Counted from the first letter of the stretch, positions 8,454 through 16,320 are shown. The stretch: DNA of 40,490 nucleotides from Eubacterium sp. An11 (GCF_002161065.1 NZ_NFLV01000029.1:1-40490), one strand, 5' to 3'. Program-made: numbers and translations. Notes: a model not told the origin generated them from the letters alone.

Positions 8454-10102
8454 AGCAGAGATCTTTAACAACAAGAAAATACGGAGTTTTCCTGGCGTTT
8501 CTGCTGGTGCTTTCCATGGTGTTCGGTGCATTTGCCCGTGTAAATGTATATGCAGATGACAGTAATACATCAGAAGTGTCCAATGCTTATGACGAAAAGG
8601 CAAAAGGAAGTATTACTGTGGAACTCCAGGATATCCAGTCACAGGAAACGACCAATAAAAATGGTGTGGAGCTGACCTTATATAAAGTGGCAGATATCCG
8701 TACCGATCATAATTATATCGAATTTGCACTGGTGGATGAACTGAAAGATCTGGAGAGTCTGACCGGGACAGATATCAACGACATCACCACCGGAGAAGCC
8801 AACCGGGAAGCTGCGCAGAAGCTGGAGGACGCTGTCCTGGAGACAGGACTTACGGCGGAAGAGACAGTGTATACGGAGACTGTGAACGGTGTGGACGGTG
8901 TGGCAGTTTTCCAGGGAAAGGAAGATATCGGTCTTGACCAGGGGATGTATCTGGTACTGCAGACCAATGCCAATGCTTATGGCATTATCAGCCCGCTTCT
9001 GGTGGCTATCCCATACATGACCGATGGCAGCCATTGGATTTATGATGTGACAGCACAGCCGAAGGGGATTCAGTTTGACAGTTTGGGAAGTATTCAGGTG
9101 ACCAAAGCTTTGAAATACAATAATAATGGTACGCTTTTAGAAACCACTGCAGAGGACGCTTCCTTTGATATCGGATTATTCATGGATTCCCAGGGACAAT
9201 ACCGGTACAGCGGCGATAACTGGCGGCAGACGGTGACCATTCGTGGTACCAGCAGTAATACTGTGACCTTTGATAATCTGCCGGTCACCAGCAAACCGTA
9301 TTATGTTTTCGAGCTGGATGAAAACGGTGAGGCGATTCCTTACAGTGCGGATCTCACCAATACAGAGGCAGGGAATATGTTTACGGTCATGGCAGGGGAA
9401 GATGCGCAGGCATCCAATGCCGGAGAAGCGCCGGAGATTATTCTGGACACAAATGCCAATGCCAGCGCTACCATCAGCAATGTGTACGGGGATCTTCCGG
9501 AAGGTTACTATGTCACCGGCCGTATCACCCTCACCAAAAGTGTCATGGATTCCGGTAACATGATCACCTCCGACGACACTTTCTACGCCGGTATCTTTAC
9601 CGTAGATGCCCAGGGAAATGTGGCGGACAATCCGACCGATGTGGTGAAGTTAAACAACAATGGCACTGTGACCGTAGAAGTCCCTCTGGGCGGTACCAGT
9701 GGTACGGAGCAGATTACCTATGCGGTCATGGAGACCGATGAGAATGGTAAGCTCATTGACAAGGCGACTTTCCCGTACACGGTAACCGGTGAGGGCAATG
9801 TGACACTGTCCATGGACCAGACCACCGGTGAAGTGAACATTGTGAACACTCTGGGTAACAGTGAGGGTTATTACCAGGAAGAACCATCCACTCAGGAGCC
9901 GGCGGCAGCCAATCCGGGCAGTGGCAATGGAAACAATAGCAACAGCAGCAGTGGAAGCTCCGGCTCCGGAAGCAGCAGCCGAAGCTCCCGTTCCGCGAAG
10001 ACCGGTGATAACAACCAGATTCTGTTGTACGCAGGTCTTCTGGCAGCAGCAGTGATTGCAGGCGGTGTGGTCGTTGTCAGAAGAAGACGACGGAACGGAT
10101 GA
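8450..10102 (+). CDS. Minor/basal pilin with variant sorting signal SAKTGD
   Basis: This 550-aa secreted protein has a signal peptide (1-35, ending near NVYADD). An N-terminal domain resembles the backbone pilin and ends in a pilin-like motif W196...QPKG with K205. Further beta-rich domains contain TLTKSVMDSG and VTISNVYGD-type sequence, and a Ser/Gly/Asn-rich linker (about 485-512) spans the wall. The anchor is SAKTGD at 515-520, then a hydrophobic helix and RRRRRNG. The Leu-Pro of LPXTG is replaced, a variant I recall from other clostridial pilins. Encoded last and coupled to the second sortase, it is a candidate basal or ancillary subunit. Its base composition is even and matches the sortases, unlike the two upstream pilins. 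Confidence 0.85.
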   Translation: MKQRSLTTRKYGVFLAFLLVLSMVFGAFARVNVYADDSNTSEVSNAYDEKAKGSITVELQDIQSQETTNKNGVELTLYKVADIRTDHNYIEFALVDELKDLESLTGTDINDITTGEANREAAQKLEDAVLETGLTAEETVYTETVNGVDGVAVFQGKEDIGLDQGMYLVLQTNANAYGIISPLLVAIPYMTDGSHWIYDVTAQPKGIQFDSLGSIQVTKALKYNNNGTLLETTAEDASFDIGLFMDSQGQYRYSGDNWRQTVTIRGTSSNTVTFDNLPVTSKPYYVFELDENGEAIPYSADLTNTEAGNMFTVMAGEDAQASNAGEAPEIILDTNANASATISNVYGDLPEGYYVTGRITLTKSVMDSGNMITSDDTFYAGIFTVDAQGNVADNPTDVVKLNNNGTVTVEVPLGGTSGTEQITYAVMETDENGKLIDKATFPYTVTGEGNVTLSMDQTTGEVNIVNTLGNSEGYYQEEPSTQEPAAANPGSGNGNNSNSSSGSSGSGSSSRSSRSAKTGDNNQILLYAGLLAAAVIAGGVVVVRRRRRNG

Positions 10103-10130
10103 GATTAAAAAATATATATGATAGAAAGTG

Positions 10131-10165
10131 AAAGGATGCCGTGCAGTACAGCGCGGCATCCTTTA
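10131..10165. terminator. Bidirectional terminator after pilus operon
   Basis: AAAGGATGCCG (10131-10141) pairs with CGGCATCCTTT (10154-10164), and the stem extends inward by about three pairs around a six-base loop. A/T runs on both sides let it serve the pilus operon on the plus strand and the converging gene ending at 10198. Confidence 0.85.
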
Positions 10166-10197
10166 TTATATATAGAAGAAACAGGATTTGTCGGGTC

Positions 10198-10617
10198 TTA
10201 GTCGGTCAAAAAGTTTGCCCAATCCTGGATCATTTCGTCGATATTTTCGTAAAGCTTGTCCAGCTGGTGTTCGTCGGGATCATCCACGTACACGCCGCCG
10301 GTGCAAAGGGTCCGCTGGCCGGTCTGCCTGGCGATGTTTTCTGCCACGTAGGCACAGAAAGAAGCGTCGGCGTTGTCGTCGCTCTTGATGACGGTGGTGT
10401 CGCATTGGATGCTGTCGGCGTCCACTGCTGCCTGATCCAGTTCTTCATCCAGTGAATCGGCCAGCGCCTCGGACGGGTCGGCTGTTCTTGGAACGCTGAA
10501 AGCGGTGCAGCCGATGCGGTGGTTGTCGCCGCCGGTCAGCAGAATATGGATATCGTCTCCCACCGGGGTGATGTCCATCTGTATGGTAGTGAATAATAGA
10601 ACTCTGTGAAATTTCAT
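10198..10617 (-). CDS. Small acidic protein, LpdD-like (possible prenyl-flavin chaperone domain)
   Basis: A 139-aa soluble, acidic protein without signal peptide. The segment VLLTGGD near HRIGCTAFSVPR resembles my recollection of the LpdD-type family (ITGG.. PHIG.. pattern), small partners of UbiD-like decarboxylases. The C-terminal half is rich in Asp and Glu and predicted helical. The start has a good site (AGGAGGAAAT) and an upstream TATAAT on the minus strand. No decarboxylase or prenyltransferase gene lies nearby to support the LpdD reading, so the identification is tentative; the safe label is conserved hypothetical protein. Confidence 0.55.
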   Translation of the reverse strand: MKFHRVLLFTTIQMDITPVGDDIHILLTGGDNHRIGCTAFSVPRTADPSEALADSLDEELDQAAVDADSIQCDTTVIKSDDNADASFCAYVAENIARQTGQRTLCTGGVYVDDPDEHQLDKLYENIDEMIQDWANFLTD

Positions 10618-10797
10618 GTGATTTCCTCCTGAAGTGTATTGGCAAATTTGTATATATTATAGCATAATCTTATTTTTCATGGGGTGAAATGTAAGGAAAA
10701 CTGTGTGAGAGCGGGTGACTCAGGGCTGTCATATCGCCAAAATTCGCAGATTTGTTACATAAATATTAAATTTTCGGGTGCATTTTTTAATATTCTG

Positions 10798-10806
10798 TGG
10801 TATCAT
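10798..10806 (+). promoter_or_regulatory. Extended -10 promoter for NlpC/P60 gene
   Basis: TGG immediately followed by TATCAT (10801-10806) makes an extended -10 element 36 bases before the start at 10843. There is only a weak -35 match around 10778. The 225-base gap before it holds the minus-strand promoter of the preceding gene and nothing else I recognise. Confidence 0.5.
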
Positions 10807-10842
10807 GTTACCTGATATGTAAAAAGAGAAAGGGTTATAAAA

Positions 10843-11649
10843 ATGTACGCGGGAATTTTTAAGAAAGAGAATGTATTAAAGTTACTGATGGTTGTGCTGC
10901 TTTTTGCAGCTTTTACTTCGTCGGTCAATGTGGAGGCGAAGAAGAAAAGCAGAAAGATGAAACTGAACAAAACTCAGGTGACGGCCTATGTGGGAATGTC
11001 TCCGGTGAAATTAAAAGTGAAGAATTTAAAGGCTGGAAAGGCTGTGACCTGGAAGTCCAGCAAGCCAAATGTGGCGACGGTGGCGGCGGACGGCAGAGTG
11101 TCTTTTGTGAAAAAGGGAAATGCGGTTATTACCGCCAGGGTCGGCAAGAAGTCCTATAAATGTGTAGTGTCTGTCACAAGCAAAAAGGCATATAAGGCGG
11201 TAGCCAAGGCCCAGCAGTTTTATAAGGCCAAAAATATGAGTTACAGCCAGGGAAACCGCATGGGTAAACGTTCTGCGGATTGCAGTTCTTTCTGCGGAAG
11301 GTGTTATCTGACGGTGGGTATGACTTTGGGCGGAACCACTTCCTGGTGCAACACTGCGGCCGGCATGGCTCAGTGGGCGACCAGCAATGACAAGGTGGTG
11401 GCTAACGATGCGGTATCTGTTTCCTCTCTGGAACTGCTGCCGGGAGATTTGGTTTTTTATCAGAAAGGTTATAACGGACGTTATAAAAACATCTATCATG
11501 TGGAGATTTTCGTAGAGTACGGATGGGAGGACGGCAAACTGGTCGGATATACCATGTCTTCCATCACGGGAAATTATCCGTCGATTCTGAAGCGGGATTA
11601 CGCTTCCCGTCAGAGCCGTATTGCGGAGATCGCGAGACCTGCGGAGTAG
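10843..11649 (+). CDS. Secreted Big2-domain NlpC/P60-type cell-wall hydrolase
   Basis: This 268-aa exported protein has a signal peptide (about 1-32, cut before EAKKKS). A bacterial Ig-like (Big2) domain (about 40-112) follows, with VTWKSSKPNVATV and GNAVITARVG. The C-terminal domain (about 120-268) looks like an NlpC/P60-type cysteine peptidase or amidase: a candidate catalytic Cys in SADCSSFCGRCY, the LLPGDLVFYQ strand common to the family, and a candidate His in IYHVEIFVEYG. Such enzymes cut peptidoglycan stem peptides outside the cell. The Big2 domain probably positions it at the wall. It stands alone with its own promoter and terminator. Confidence 0.8.
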   Translation: MYAGIFKKENVLKLLMVVLLFAAFTSSVNVEAKKKSRKMKLNKTQVTAYVGMSPVKLKVKNLKAGKAVTWKSSKPNVATVAADGRVSFVKKGNAVITARVGKKSYKCVVSVTSKKAYKAVAKAQQFYKAKNMSYSQGNRMGKRSADCSSFCGRCYLTVGMTLGGTTSWCNTAAGMAQWATSNDKVVANDAVSVSSLELLPGDLVFYQKGYNGRYKNIYHVEIFVEYGWEDGKLVGYTMSSITGNYPSILKRDYASRQSRIAEIARPAE

Positions 11650-11668
11650 GACGCTGAATATAGAAATC

Positions 11669-11720
11669 AAGCCGGAAAATGTTCGGATATGAGAACGAAT
11701 GTTTTTTCCGGCTTATTTTA
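11669..11720 (+). terminator. Intrinsic terminator after NlpC/P60 gene
   Basis: AAGCCGGAAAA (11669-11679) pairs with TTTTCCGGCTT (11704-11714), the stem continuing inward through TTCG/CGAA after a small internal loop. The tail ATTTTATT follows. Confidence 0.8.
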
Positions 11721-11849
11721 TTCATATTTATATGTTAAGATTCTGTTAAGAAAATACATGGGAATGGTTAAGAAATGTACAAATTGTGTATTAATCAGGG
11801 AAAGTGCATATGATGGAAGGAGAGTACAGGAAAGATCAGGAGGCAAAAT

Positions 11850-12047
11850 ATGAAGATCAAATTGAATCCCGATGAGAAAGTTGTTGCTATGGTGAAAGAG
11901 GGACTGGCAAAGAAGGGAGGTTATTGTCCGTGCAGGCTTGAGCGGACGCCGGAGAATAAATGTATGTGCAAAGAGTTCCGTGAGCAGATTGCCGACGAGA
12001 ACTTTGAAGGCTACTGTCACTGCATGTTGTATTACAAAGAGAAGTAA
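11850..12047 (+). CDS. Stand-alone ferredoxin:thioredoxin reductase catalytic-type Fe-S protein (65 aa)
   Basis: A 65-aa protein whose cysteines follow the catalytic-subunit pattern of ferredoxin:thioredoxin reductase: CPC (near residue 26), CMC (near 39) and CHCMLY (near 56). In plant and cyanobacterial FTR these cysteines bind a 4Fe-4S cluster and form the adjacent redox-active disulfide that reduces thioredoxin. Here the protein is shorter than the plant subunit and has no partner gene beside it, so the electron donor and target are unknown. AGGAGG at 11836 gives a good ribosome site. Alternative reading: a small cluster-binding scaffold of the same fold. Confidence 0.8.
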   Translation: MKIKLNPDEKVVAMVKEGLAKKGGYCPCRLERTPENKCMCKEFREQIADENFEGYCHCMLYYKEK

Positions 12048-12074
12048 AGTGTGTTTCAATAGAGAGGAGAGAAG

Positions 12075-13061
12075 ATGAAAAAACGTAAGTGGATAGCGTT
12101 TTCTTTTGCGGCGCTGTGCCTGGGCGGAGCTTTGGGACTGGGACTGCTGCCGGGAACAGAGGCGCCGGAAACGCAGGTGGAGGCGAAGTCAAAGGTAGTG
12201 AAGAAGGATAAGACGCCGAAGGAGCCAAAGAGCAGCGATCTGACGGTGGTACAGACGGTAACGAAGCTGGCTTCCCGTCGGTGGATTCAATCTTTTACAT
12301 ATGATTCCAGATATTATTATTTTATCCAGATGACGAAGCCCAGTGTCGGCAATCTGAGGATCACCAGGGTAAAGTATAAAGGACTGGGTAAATATACCAC
12401 TGCGAAGATGGATCTGCGGGGATTTGGGCACGCCACCAACCTGGATTGTTCAGTTTATAATGGAAAAACATATCTGTGGACCGGCAGCAATGCGGCAAAA
12501 GGTTCCGATGTATCCAGGGCGGTCAGCTGCTTTACTTTCCAGAAGAACCGGATCCTCAAGAAAAACGGTTCTGTTTATTATAAGATTCCAAAGGGAACCA
12601 CTGGAAAGTATGTGACCAATGTGTATCCGGCGGTGAGTGCTGACAGTTCAAAGCTGGGCGTCCGTTTTACCTATCAGGGTAAACAGTATTTTCAGATTTA
12701 TGAGCTGATGAACGGAACGAGAATCAATGTGAGAAATCCCATTGAACAGATCGTTCTTCCGGCCACCACAGGTGATTTCCAGGGATTTGATATTGATGGG
12801 ACAAAAATCTGTACCATCGAGGGCAGCCCGAGAAAGTCTTTTCTGAAAGGATATGACCGCACGAGAAAATACCAGCCGACCATCATCCGCACCTGGGATT
12901 ATGGTACGGGAGCCATGTCCCGCAAGGTAATCAAAGGGGCGGCCAGACTTTCTTTCCGGGAACCGGAGGGAGTGAAACTGATGGAAAATGGAAAGATGCG
13001 GATCATGTACGTGTCTAACACCCTTACCAATCAATCCTGCAATATTTACGATGTAAAATAA
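12075..13061 (+). CDS. Secreted helveticin-J-like protein
   Basis: A 328-aa exported protein with a signal peptide or lipid-free anchor (1-30, ending near ALGLGLLPGTEA). A Lys-rich linker (36-55) precedes a beta-rich domain, possibly a propeller. The segment from WIQSFTYDSRYYYF through GFGHATNLDC and TYLWTGSN resembles proteins labelled helveticin J family, named after a Lactobacillus class III bacteriocin. A killing role is not shown by that similarity, and no immunity or export gene is nearby. It starts 27 bases after the FTR-type gene with its own site (GAGAGGAG) and may share its transcript. The strong terminator at 13111 ends it. Confidence 0.6.
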   Translation: MKKRKWIAFSFAALCLGGALGLGLLPGTEAPETQVEAKSKVVKKDKTPKEPKSSDLTVVQTVTKLASRRWIQSFTYDSRYYYFIQMTKPSVGNLRITRVKYKGLGKYTTAKMDLRGFGHATNLDCSVYNGKTYLWTGSNAAKGSDVSRAVSCFTFQKNRILKKNGSVYYKIPKGTTGKYVTNVYPAVSADSSKLGVRFTYQGKQYFQIYELMNGTRINVRNPIEQIVLPATTGDFQGFDIDGTKICTIEGSPRKSFLKGYDRTRKYQPTIIRTWDYGTGAMSRKVIKGAARLSFREPEGVKLMENGKMRIMYVSNTLTNQSCNIYDVK

Positions 13062-13110
13062 CAGAGCGTGCAAGTCGGGCAATAGGCACTGGCTTTTGAC
13101 GCTGTAAATG

Positions 13111-13152
13111 AAAAAGAGAACCCCGGCGAAACAGATGCCGGGGTTCTTTTTT
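13111..13152. terminator. Strong bidirectional terminator
   Basis: AGAACCCCGGC (13117-13127) pairs perfectly with GCCGGGGTTCT (13137-13147). There is an A-run before and a T-run after, so it serves both the plus-strand gene ending at 13061 and the minus-strand gene ending at 13154. Confidence 0.93.
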
Positions 13153-13153
13153 C

Positions 13154-13588
13154 TTACAGGTAGGCCCGCATATCCACGGAAAGATCTTCTTCCAGTTTGA
13201 TGACCTTTTTCACCAGAGCTTTGGCCTGGTCGCTGGCGTTCTGGCAGTCATTTAAATATTTCTGCAGAGTCCGCACGCCCATGTCACAGCCGGTGCTGAT
13301 GAGATTGGCGATGGTATCGTCTCCGGGGTTGACGGACATGGTGAGATTGGTTTTGATCCAGGACATGCCTTTAGCCATGATACCCGGCTCTTCGTCTTTG
13401 GCGTGATTTTTAAGAAGAAGAGAATGGGTCTCATCGCCCAGTTTTTCGTGTTCTTTCTCACATGCAGTCAGTTTTTTTCTGAGTTCTTCATTTTTTACAT
13501 TGGGAAGAACTTCCCGGATGGCGTCCACGGCCATTTTGATGCCGCTGTTACATTCCTTTAACAGCTGGCAGGTATCCTGTTTCTGCAT
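13154..13588 (-). CDS. All-helical cytosolic protein, possibly ferritin-like/DUF2383-type
   Basis: A 144-aa protein with no signal peptide and heptad-rich amphipathic sequence throughout, consistent with a four-helix bundle. Recognisable stretches are CNSGIKMAVDAIREVLP, EKEHEKLGDETHSLL and the C-terminal VRTLQKYLNDC. This reminds me of the DUF2383/ferritin-like group, but the metal-binding Glu/His pattern is not clear enough to claim iron binding. The start has an excellent ribosome site (AGGAGGAGG). It is divergent from the VWA/kinase operon, with about 300 bases between the two starts. Confidence 0.6.
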   Translation of the reverse strand: MQKQDTCQLLKECNSGIKMAVDAIREVLPNVKNEELRKKLTACEKEHEKLGDETHSLLLKNHAKDEEPGIMAKGMSWIKTNLTMSVNPGDDTIANLISTGCDMGVRTLQKYLNDCQNASDQAKALVKKVIKLEEDLSVDMRAYL

Positions 13589-13740
13589 TGTTCTGCCTCC
13601 TCCTGCGAAATATAAGAGTATGATTTCGCAGAAATAGTATCTGCGGTGCAGTGCAAAATATTACAGGAGATTTTTTGAAAAATGTGATTTTATGACAGAG
13701 GCAGTCAGGAAATGTATCGCTATCTGATGGGAAAAATGAT

Positions 13741-13769
13741 TTTATAATTGTGCAATATGATGGTATAAT
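13741..13769 (+). promoter_or_regulatory. Promoter of the VWA/kinase/phosphatase operon
   Basis: TTTATA (13741-13746) and TATAAT (13764-13769) are separated by 17 bases, giving a start near 13776. The leader then holds a hairpin at 13789-13809 (CAGGCCGA/TCGGCCTG) and a possible 27-codon reading frame at 13828-13911. This is the only good promoter I see before 19574, so the six genes are probably one transcript. Confidence 0.7.
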
Positions 13770-13827
13770 GGGAGTACATAGTATAATCCAGGCCGATTTT
13801 GTCGGCCTGCTCCGCTGTGAGGAGATT

Positions 13828-13911
13828 ATGGCGCGTCCTGCGGATGAAGACGGAAATGCCGTAAATATTTTTGGGAGGAATGAACATGCCAAAATGGATA
13901 GATTTAAATGA
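13828..13911 (+). CDS. Possible leader peptide overlapping first VWA gene (27 aa)
   Basis: An ATG at 13828, three bases after GAGGAG, opens a 27-codon frame that runs across the ribosome site and start of the VWA gene and stops at 13909-13911, inside it. The peptide is hydrophilic and matches nothing I know. It may couple translation of the VWA gene to ribosome traffic on the leader, or it may be chance. The spacing between site and ATG is short, which lowers confidence. Confidence 0.3.
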   Translation: MARPADEDGNAVNIFGRNEHAKMDRFK

Positions 13912-14770
13912 AGTAGATGACGATGATATTCTGTTAAAACGGAACCGCATGAACCGGAGTCTGGTGAGCGATGAGATTCCGTCGGTGAAGGCGGACGCCT
14001 ATGAGGATGATTTTCTGGATGCCATGGAGCCGGCCAAAAAGAGTATGACCATTTTTTTCCTGATCGATGTATCAGGAAGTATGAAGGGAACGAAGATCGG
14101 CTCCCTGAACAGCACCATGGAAGAGCTGCTGCCATCTCTCATCGGGGTGGGAGAGGCGTCCACCGATGTGAAGATCGCCATTATGAAGTTCTCCACCGAT
14201 GTGGAATGGGTGACACCGGAACCAGTGCGAATTGAGGAATATCAGTACTGGAACCGTCTGGAAGCAGAGGGGCTGACCTTCATGGGAGACGCTTTCCTGG
14301 AGCTTTCCAGAAAGCTTTCCAGAAGCAGTTTTCTCAATTCGCCCTCCATCTCTTTCGCGCCGGTGATCTTCCTTTTGTCGGACGGTTCACCCAACGATGA
14401 CTGGAAGAAGGGGCTTGAGACTCTCAAACAGAATAAATGGTTCCAGCATGGACTGAAAATCGCTCTGGGTATCGGCTCCAAAGTCAATATGGATGTGCTC
14501 CGGGCTTTTACCGGCAATGATGAGCTGGCAGTGCAGGCGAAGAATGCGGAGCAGCTCCGGGAACTGATCAAACTGCTGGCGGTGACATCCTCGCAGATTG
14601 GCAGCCGCAGTCTGGCACTGGTGGATAACAGCAGCAGACAGCAGCCGGGCGAAGAGGTGGTCGCCATGGCCAAGCAGCAGGTACTGGTGGAAGAGATTCG
14701 CTCCGGTACGAAAGATATTCTGGGAGAGGCCGTGGATCTGGATGCGGTGGATTTTGATGAAGGATGGTAA
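13886..14770 (+). CDS. VWA-domain protein 1 (TerY-like)
   Basis: This 294-aa cytosolic protein carries one von Willebrand A domain (about 53-235). The MIDAS metal site is recognisable: DVSGS (61-65), a likely Thr in GLTFMGDA and the Asp in LLSDGSPND. The pattern FFLIDVSGSM...GVGEASTDVKIAIMKFS is that of TerY/YegL-type VWA proteins, which act with kinases and PP2C phosphatases in tellurite-resistance-like signalling. I chose ATG 13886, seven bases after GGGAGG; the in-frame ATG at 13880 is too close to the site. The tail is acidic and ends in FDEGW, exactly like the second VWA protein of this operon. That shared ending suggests a docking or recognition signal. Confidence 0.88.
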   Translation: MPKWIDLNEVDDDDILLKRNRMNRSLVSDEIPSVKADAYEDDFLDAMEPAKKSMTIFFLIDVSGSMKGTKIGSLNSTMEELLPSLIGVGEASTDVKIAIMKFSTDVEWVTPEPVRIEEYQYWNRLEAEGLTFMGDAFLELSRKLSRSSFLNSPSISFAPVIFLLSDGSPNDDWKKGLETLKQNKWFQHGLKIALGIGSKVNMDVLRAFTGNDELAVQAKNAEQLRELIKLLAVTSSQIGSRSLALVDNSSRQQPGEEVVAMAKQQVLVEEIRSGTKDILGEAVDLDAVDFDEGW

Positions 14771-14837
14771 ACCGGAGGCGGAGCCGGGAGAGACGGGTTT
14801 CCCGCCGGGAAAGTTGACGACCAATGAAGGATGGTAA
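14757..14837 (+). repeat. Direct repeat pair bounding a 26-codon frame
   Basis: ATGAAGGATGGTAA occurs at 14757-14770, spanning the VWA stop, and again at 14824-14837 just before the kinase start. The first copy can open a 26-codon frame that ends in NEGW within the second copy. The second copy supplies the AAGGA ribosome site of the kinase gene. The pair may be the scar of a small tandem duplication of the VWA 3' end. Confidence 0.55.
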
Positions 14838-14843
14838 GATAAA

Positions 14844-16199
14844 ATGAGAGAATTAAAGATAGGAGAACGTATTCCGGTGGAGGCCGGCGGCGAGGCGGTG
14901 GTGTCCCGGGAACTGGGCCGGGGCGGTCAGGGCATCGTCTATCTGGTGCGCTATAACGGCAGAGAATATGCGCTGAAATGGTATTTTATCAGCCGTATCA
15001 AGAATCCGGAAGCGTTTCGCAATAACTTGAGAAGAAACATCGAGGACGGAGCGCCGGAAGGCGGCAAACAGTTTATCTGGCCGCTGTTTCTGACGGAGCA
15101 GAAAAAGAATGGAGCCTTTGGCTATCTGATGCGGCTTGCGCCGTCAGGCTACGACTCATTTACAGATATTTATAACGGATACAAATGGGAGAAACCGCTG
15201 GCGAAAGGCCGGCCGGCCATCAAGAGAAAGGTGAAGTTCGCTTCTCTGGATGTGATGATCGCGGCGGCTCTCAATATTGTAAAGGCCTTCCGTGCCCTGC
15301 ATCTGGCAGGAAAGAGTTATCAGGATCTGAATGACGGTGGTTTCTTTATTGATACAAGGACCGGCGACGTGCTGGTGTGCGACTGTGATAACGTGGCGCC
15401 GGACGGCGATAACTTCGGTATCGGCGGTATGCCGGGATTTATGGCGCCGGAGGTGGTCCGGGGCATTGCCAAACCGGGCGTTCTCACGGACAGATATTCC
15501 CTGGCGGTAGTGCTTTTCAAGCTGTTTTTCCGGGGAGATCCGCTGGAGGGCAGCAAGGTGCTCCAGTGTGTGGTCATGACCGAGGAGAACGATCTCATTC
15601 ATTATGGAAGAGATCCGGTGTTTGTCTATGATCCCAACGACGCTTCCAACCGGCCGGTAAAAGGCGTCCATGATAATGTCATCAAGCTGTGGCAGATTTA
15701 CCCGGATTATATAAGACAGGCGTTTACTTTGTCCTTTACTTACGGGATCCAGGAGCCGAACGCCCGTATCATTGAAAAGAACTGGATCCAGATGCTGATG
15801 CAGCTGAAAATGGACATTATACACTGTAGCTGCGGGCGGACCGCCTTCTTGTCTTCTTTCGAGAAGACGGGAGAACATTCTCTGGTCTGCCAGAACTGCG
15901 GCAGTCCGATTTACACTATGAGTGTCCGGGATTTTGAGATGCCTCTGTATCCGGGGGCGAAGCTCTATCGCTGCGTCACAGAAAAAGGCAACGACGATTT
16001 TGAGACTGTGACCGGAGCGGTTATTGAGAATCGCCTGAAAAAAGGCCTTTTCGGCGTCAAAAACATGTCTCGTCAGACCTGGCAGGCATTGTATCCGGAT
16101 CATTCCCTCCGGGAAGTGGGACCGGGGAAAGGTGTCCCGATCTGGAAGGGATTGGAGATTGATTTCGGCGATGGAATCCATGGAAAGATTCTTCTGTGA
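14844..16199 (+). CDS. Ser/Thr kinase-like protein 1 with zinc ribbon and FHA-like tail
   Basis: This 451-aa protein has a kinase fold (about 15-310). It shows the glycine loop GRGGQG (25-30), lysine K45 in YALKW, catalytic-loop Asp D161 in YQDLND, metal-site Asp in CDCDNV (180-183) and APE at 201-203. Where canonical kinases have the Asn of HRDxxxxN, this one has Gly166 (DGGFFID), so activity may be altered. A zinc ribbon follows (C328, C330, C349, C352). The C-terminal region (about 375-451) resembles a diverged FHA-like sandwich (GLFGVKNMSR, GVPIWKG). Such kinases accompany TerY-type VWA proteins and PP2C phosphatases. The gene's 3' end is the first unit of a 30-bp tandem array, and its UGA stop is followed by 39 further in-frame codons. 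Confidence 0.85.
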   Translation: MRELKIGERIPVEAGGEAVVSRELGRGGQGIVYLVRYNGREYALKWYFISRIKNPEAFRNNLRRNIEDGAPEGGKQFIWPLFLTEQKKNGAFGYLMRLAPSGYDSFTDIYNGYKWEKPLAKGRPAIKRKVKFASLDVMIAAALNIVKAFRALHLAGKSYQDLNDGGFFIDTRTGDVLVCDCDNVAPDGDNFGIGGMPGFMAPEVVRGIAKPGVLTDRYSLAVVLFKLFFRGDPLEGSKVLQCVVMTEENDLIHYGRDPVFVYDPNDASNRPVKGVHDNVIKLWQIYPDYIRQAFTLSFTYGIQEPNARIIEKNWIQMLMQLKMDIIHCSCGRTAFLSSFEKTGEHSLVCQNCGSPIYTMSVRDFEMPLYPGAKLYRCVTEKGNDDFETVTGAVIENRLKKGLFGVKNMSRQTWQALYPDHSLREVGPGKGVPIWKGLEIDFGDGIHGKILL

Positions 16200-16320
16200 A
16201 AGGAGATCAGAGAGAAGATTTCACAGGAAAAGGAGATCAGGGAGAATATTTCACAGGAAAAAGGAATCGGAGAGAAGATTTCACAGGAAAATGGAATCAG
16301 CAGGAGCGGTTCCCTGTGAA
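16171..16320 (+). repeat. Tandem repeat, 5 units of 30 bp, starting in the kinase 3' end
   Basis: Five consecutive 30-bp units are visible at 16171, 16201, 16231, 16261 and 16291. The three central units are close copies of one another, each ending TTTCACAGGAAA. The first and last are diverged and share ATGGAATC at the start and CTGTGAA at the end. Unit one encodes the last residues and UGA stop of kinase 1. In the kinase frame the following units stay open and encode the repeat KEIREKISQE, until a UGA in the last unit (16317-16319). TTTCACAGG and the distal CCTGTGAAA can also pair as a hairpin. There are no spacers, so this is not CRISPR. Confidence 0.9.

Noticed and set aside
15156-16181. 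341-codon minus-strand frame opposite kinase 1
   Set aside because: It mirrors a GC-rich coding gene with clear kinase motifs, and has no motif or ribosome site of its own.
16171-16320. CRISPR array
   Set aside because: The 30-bp units are directly adjacent without spacers and no cas genes are present.
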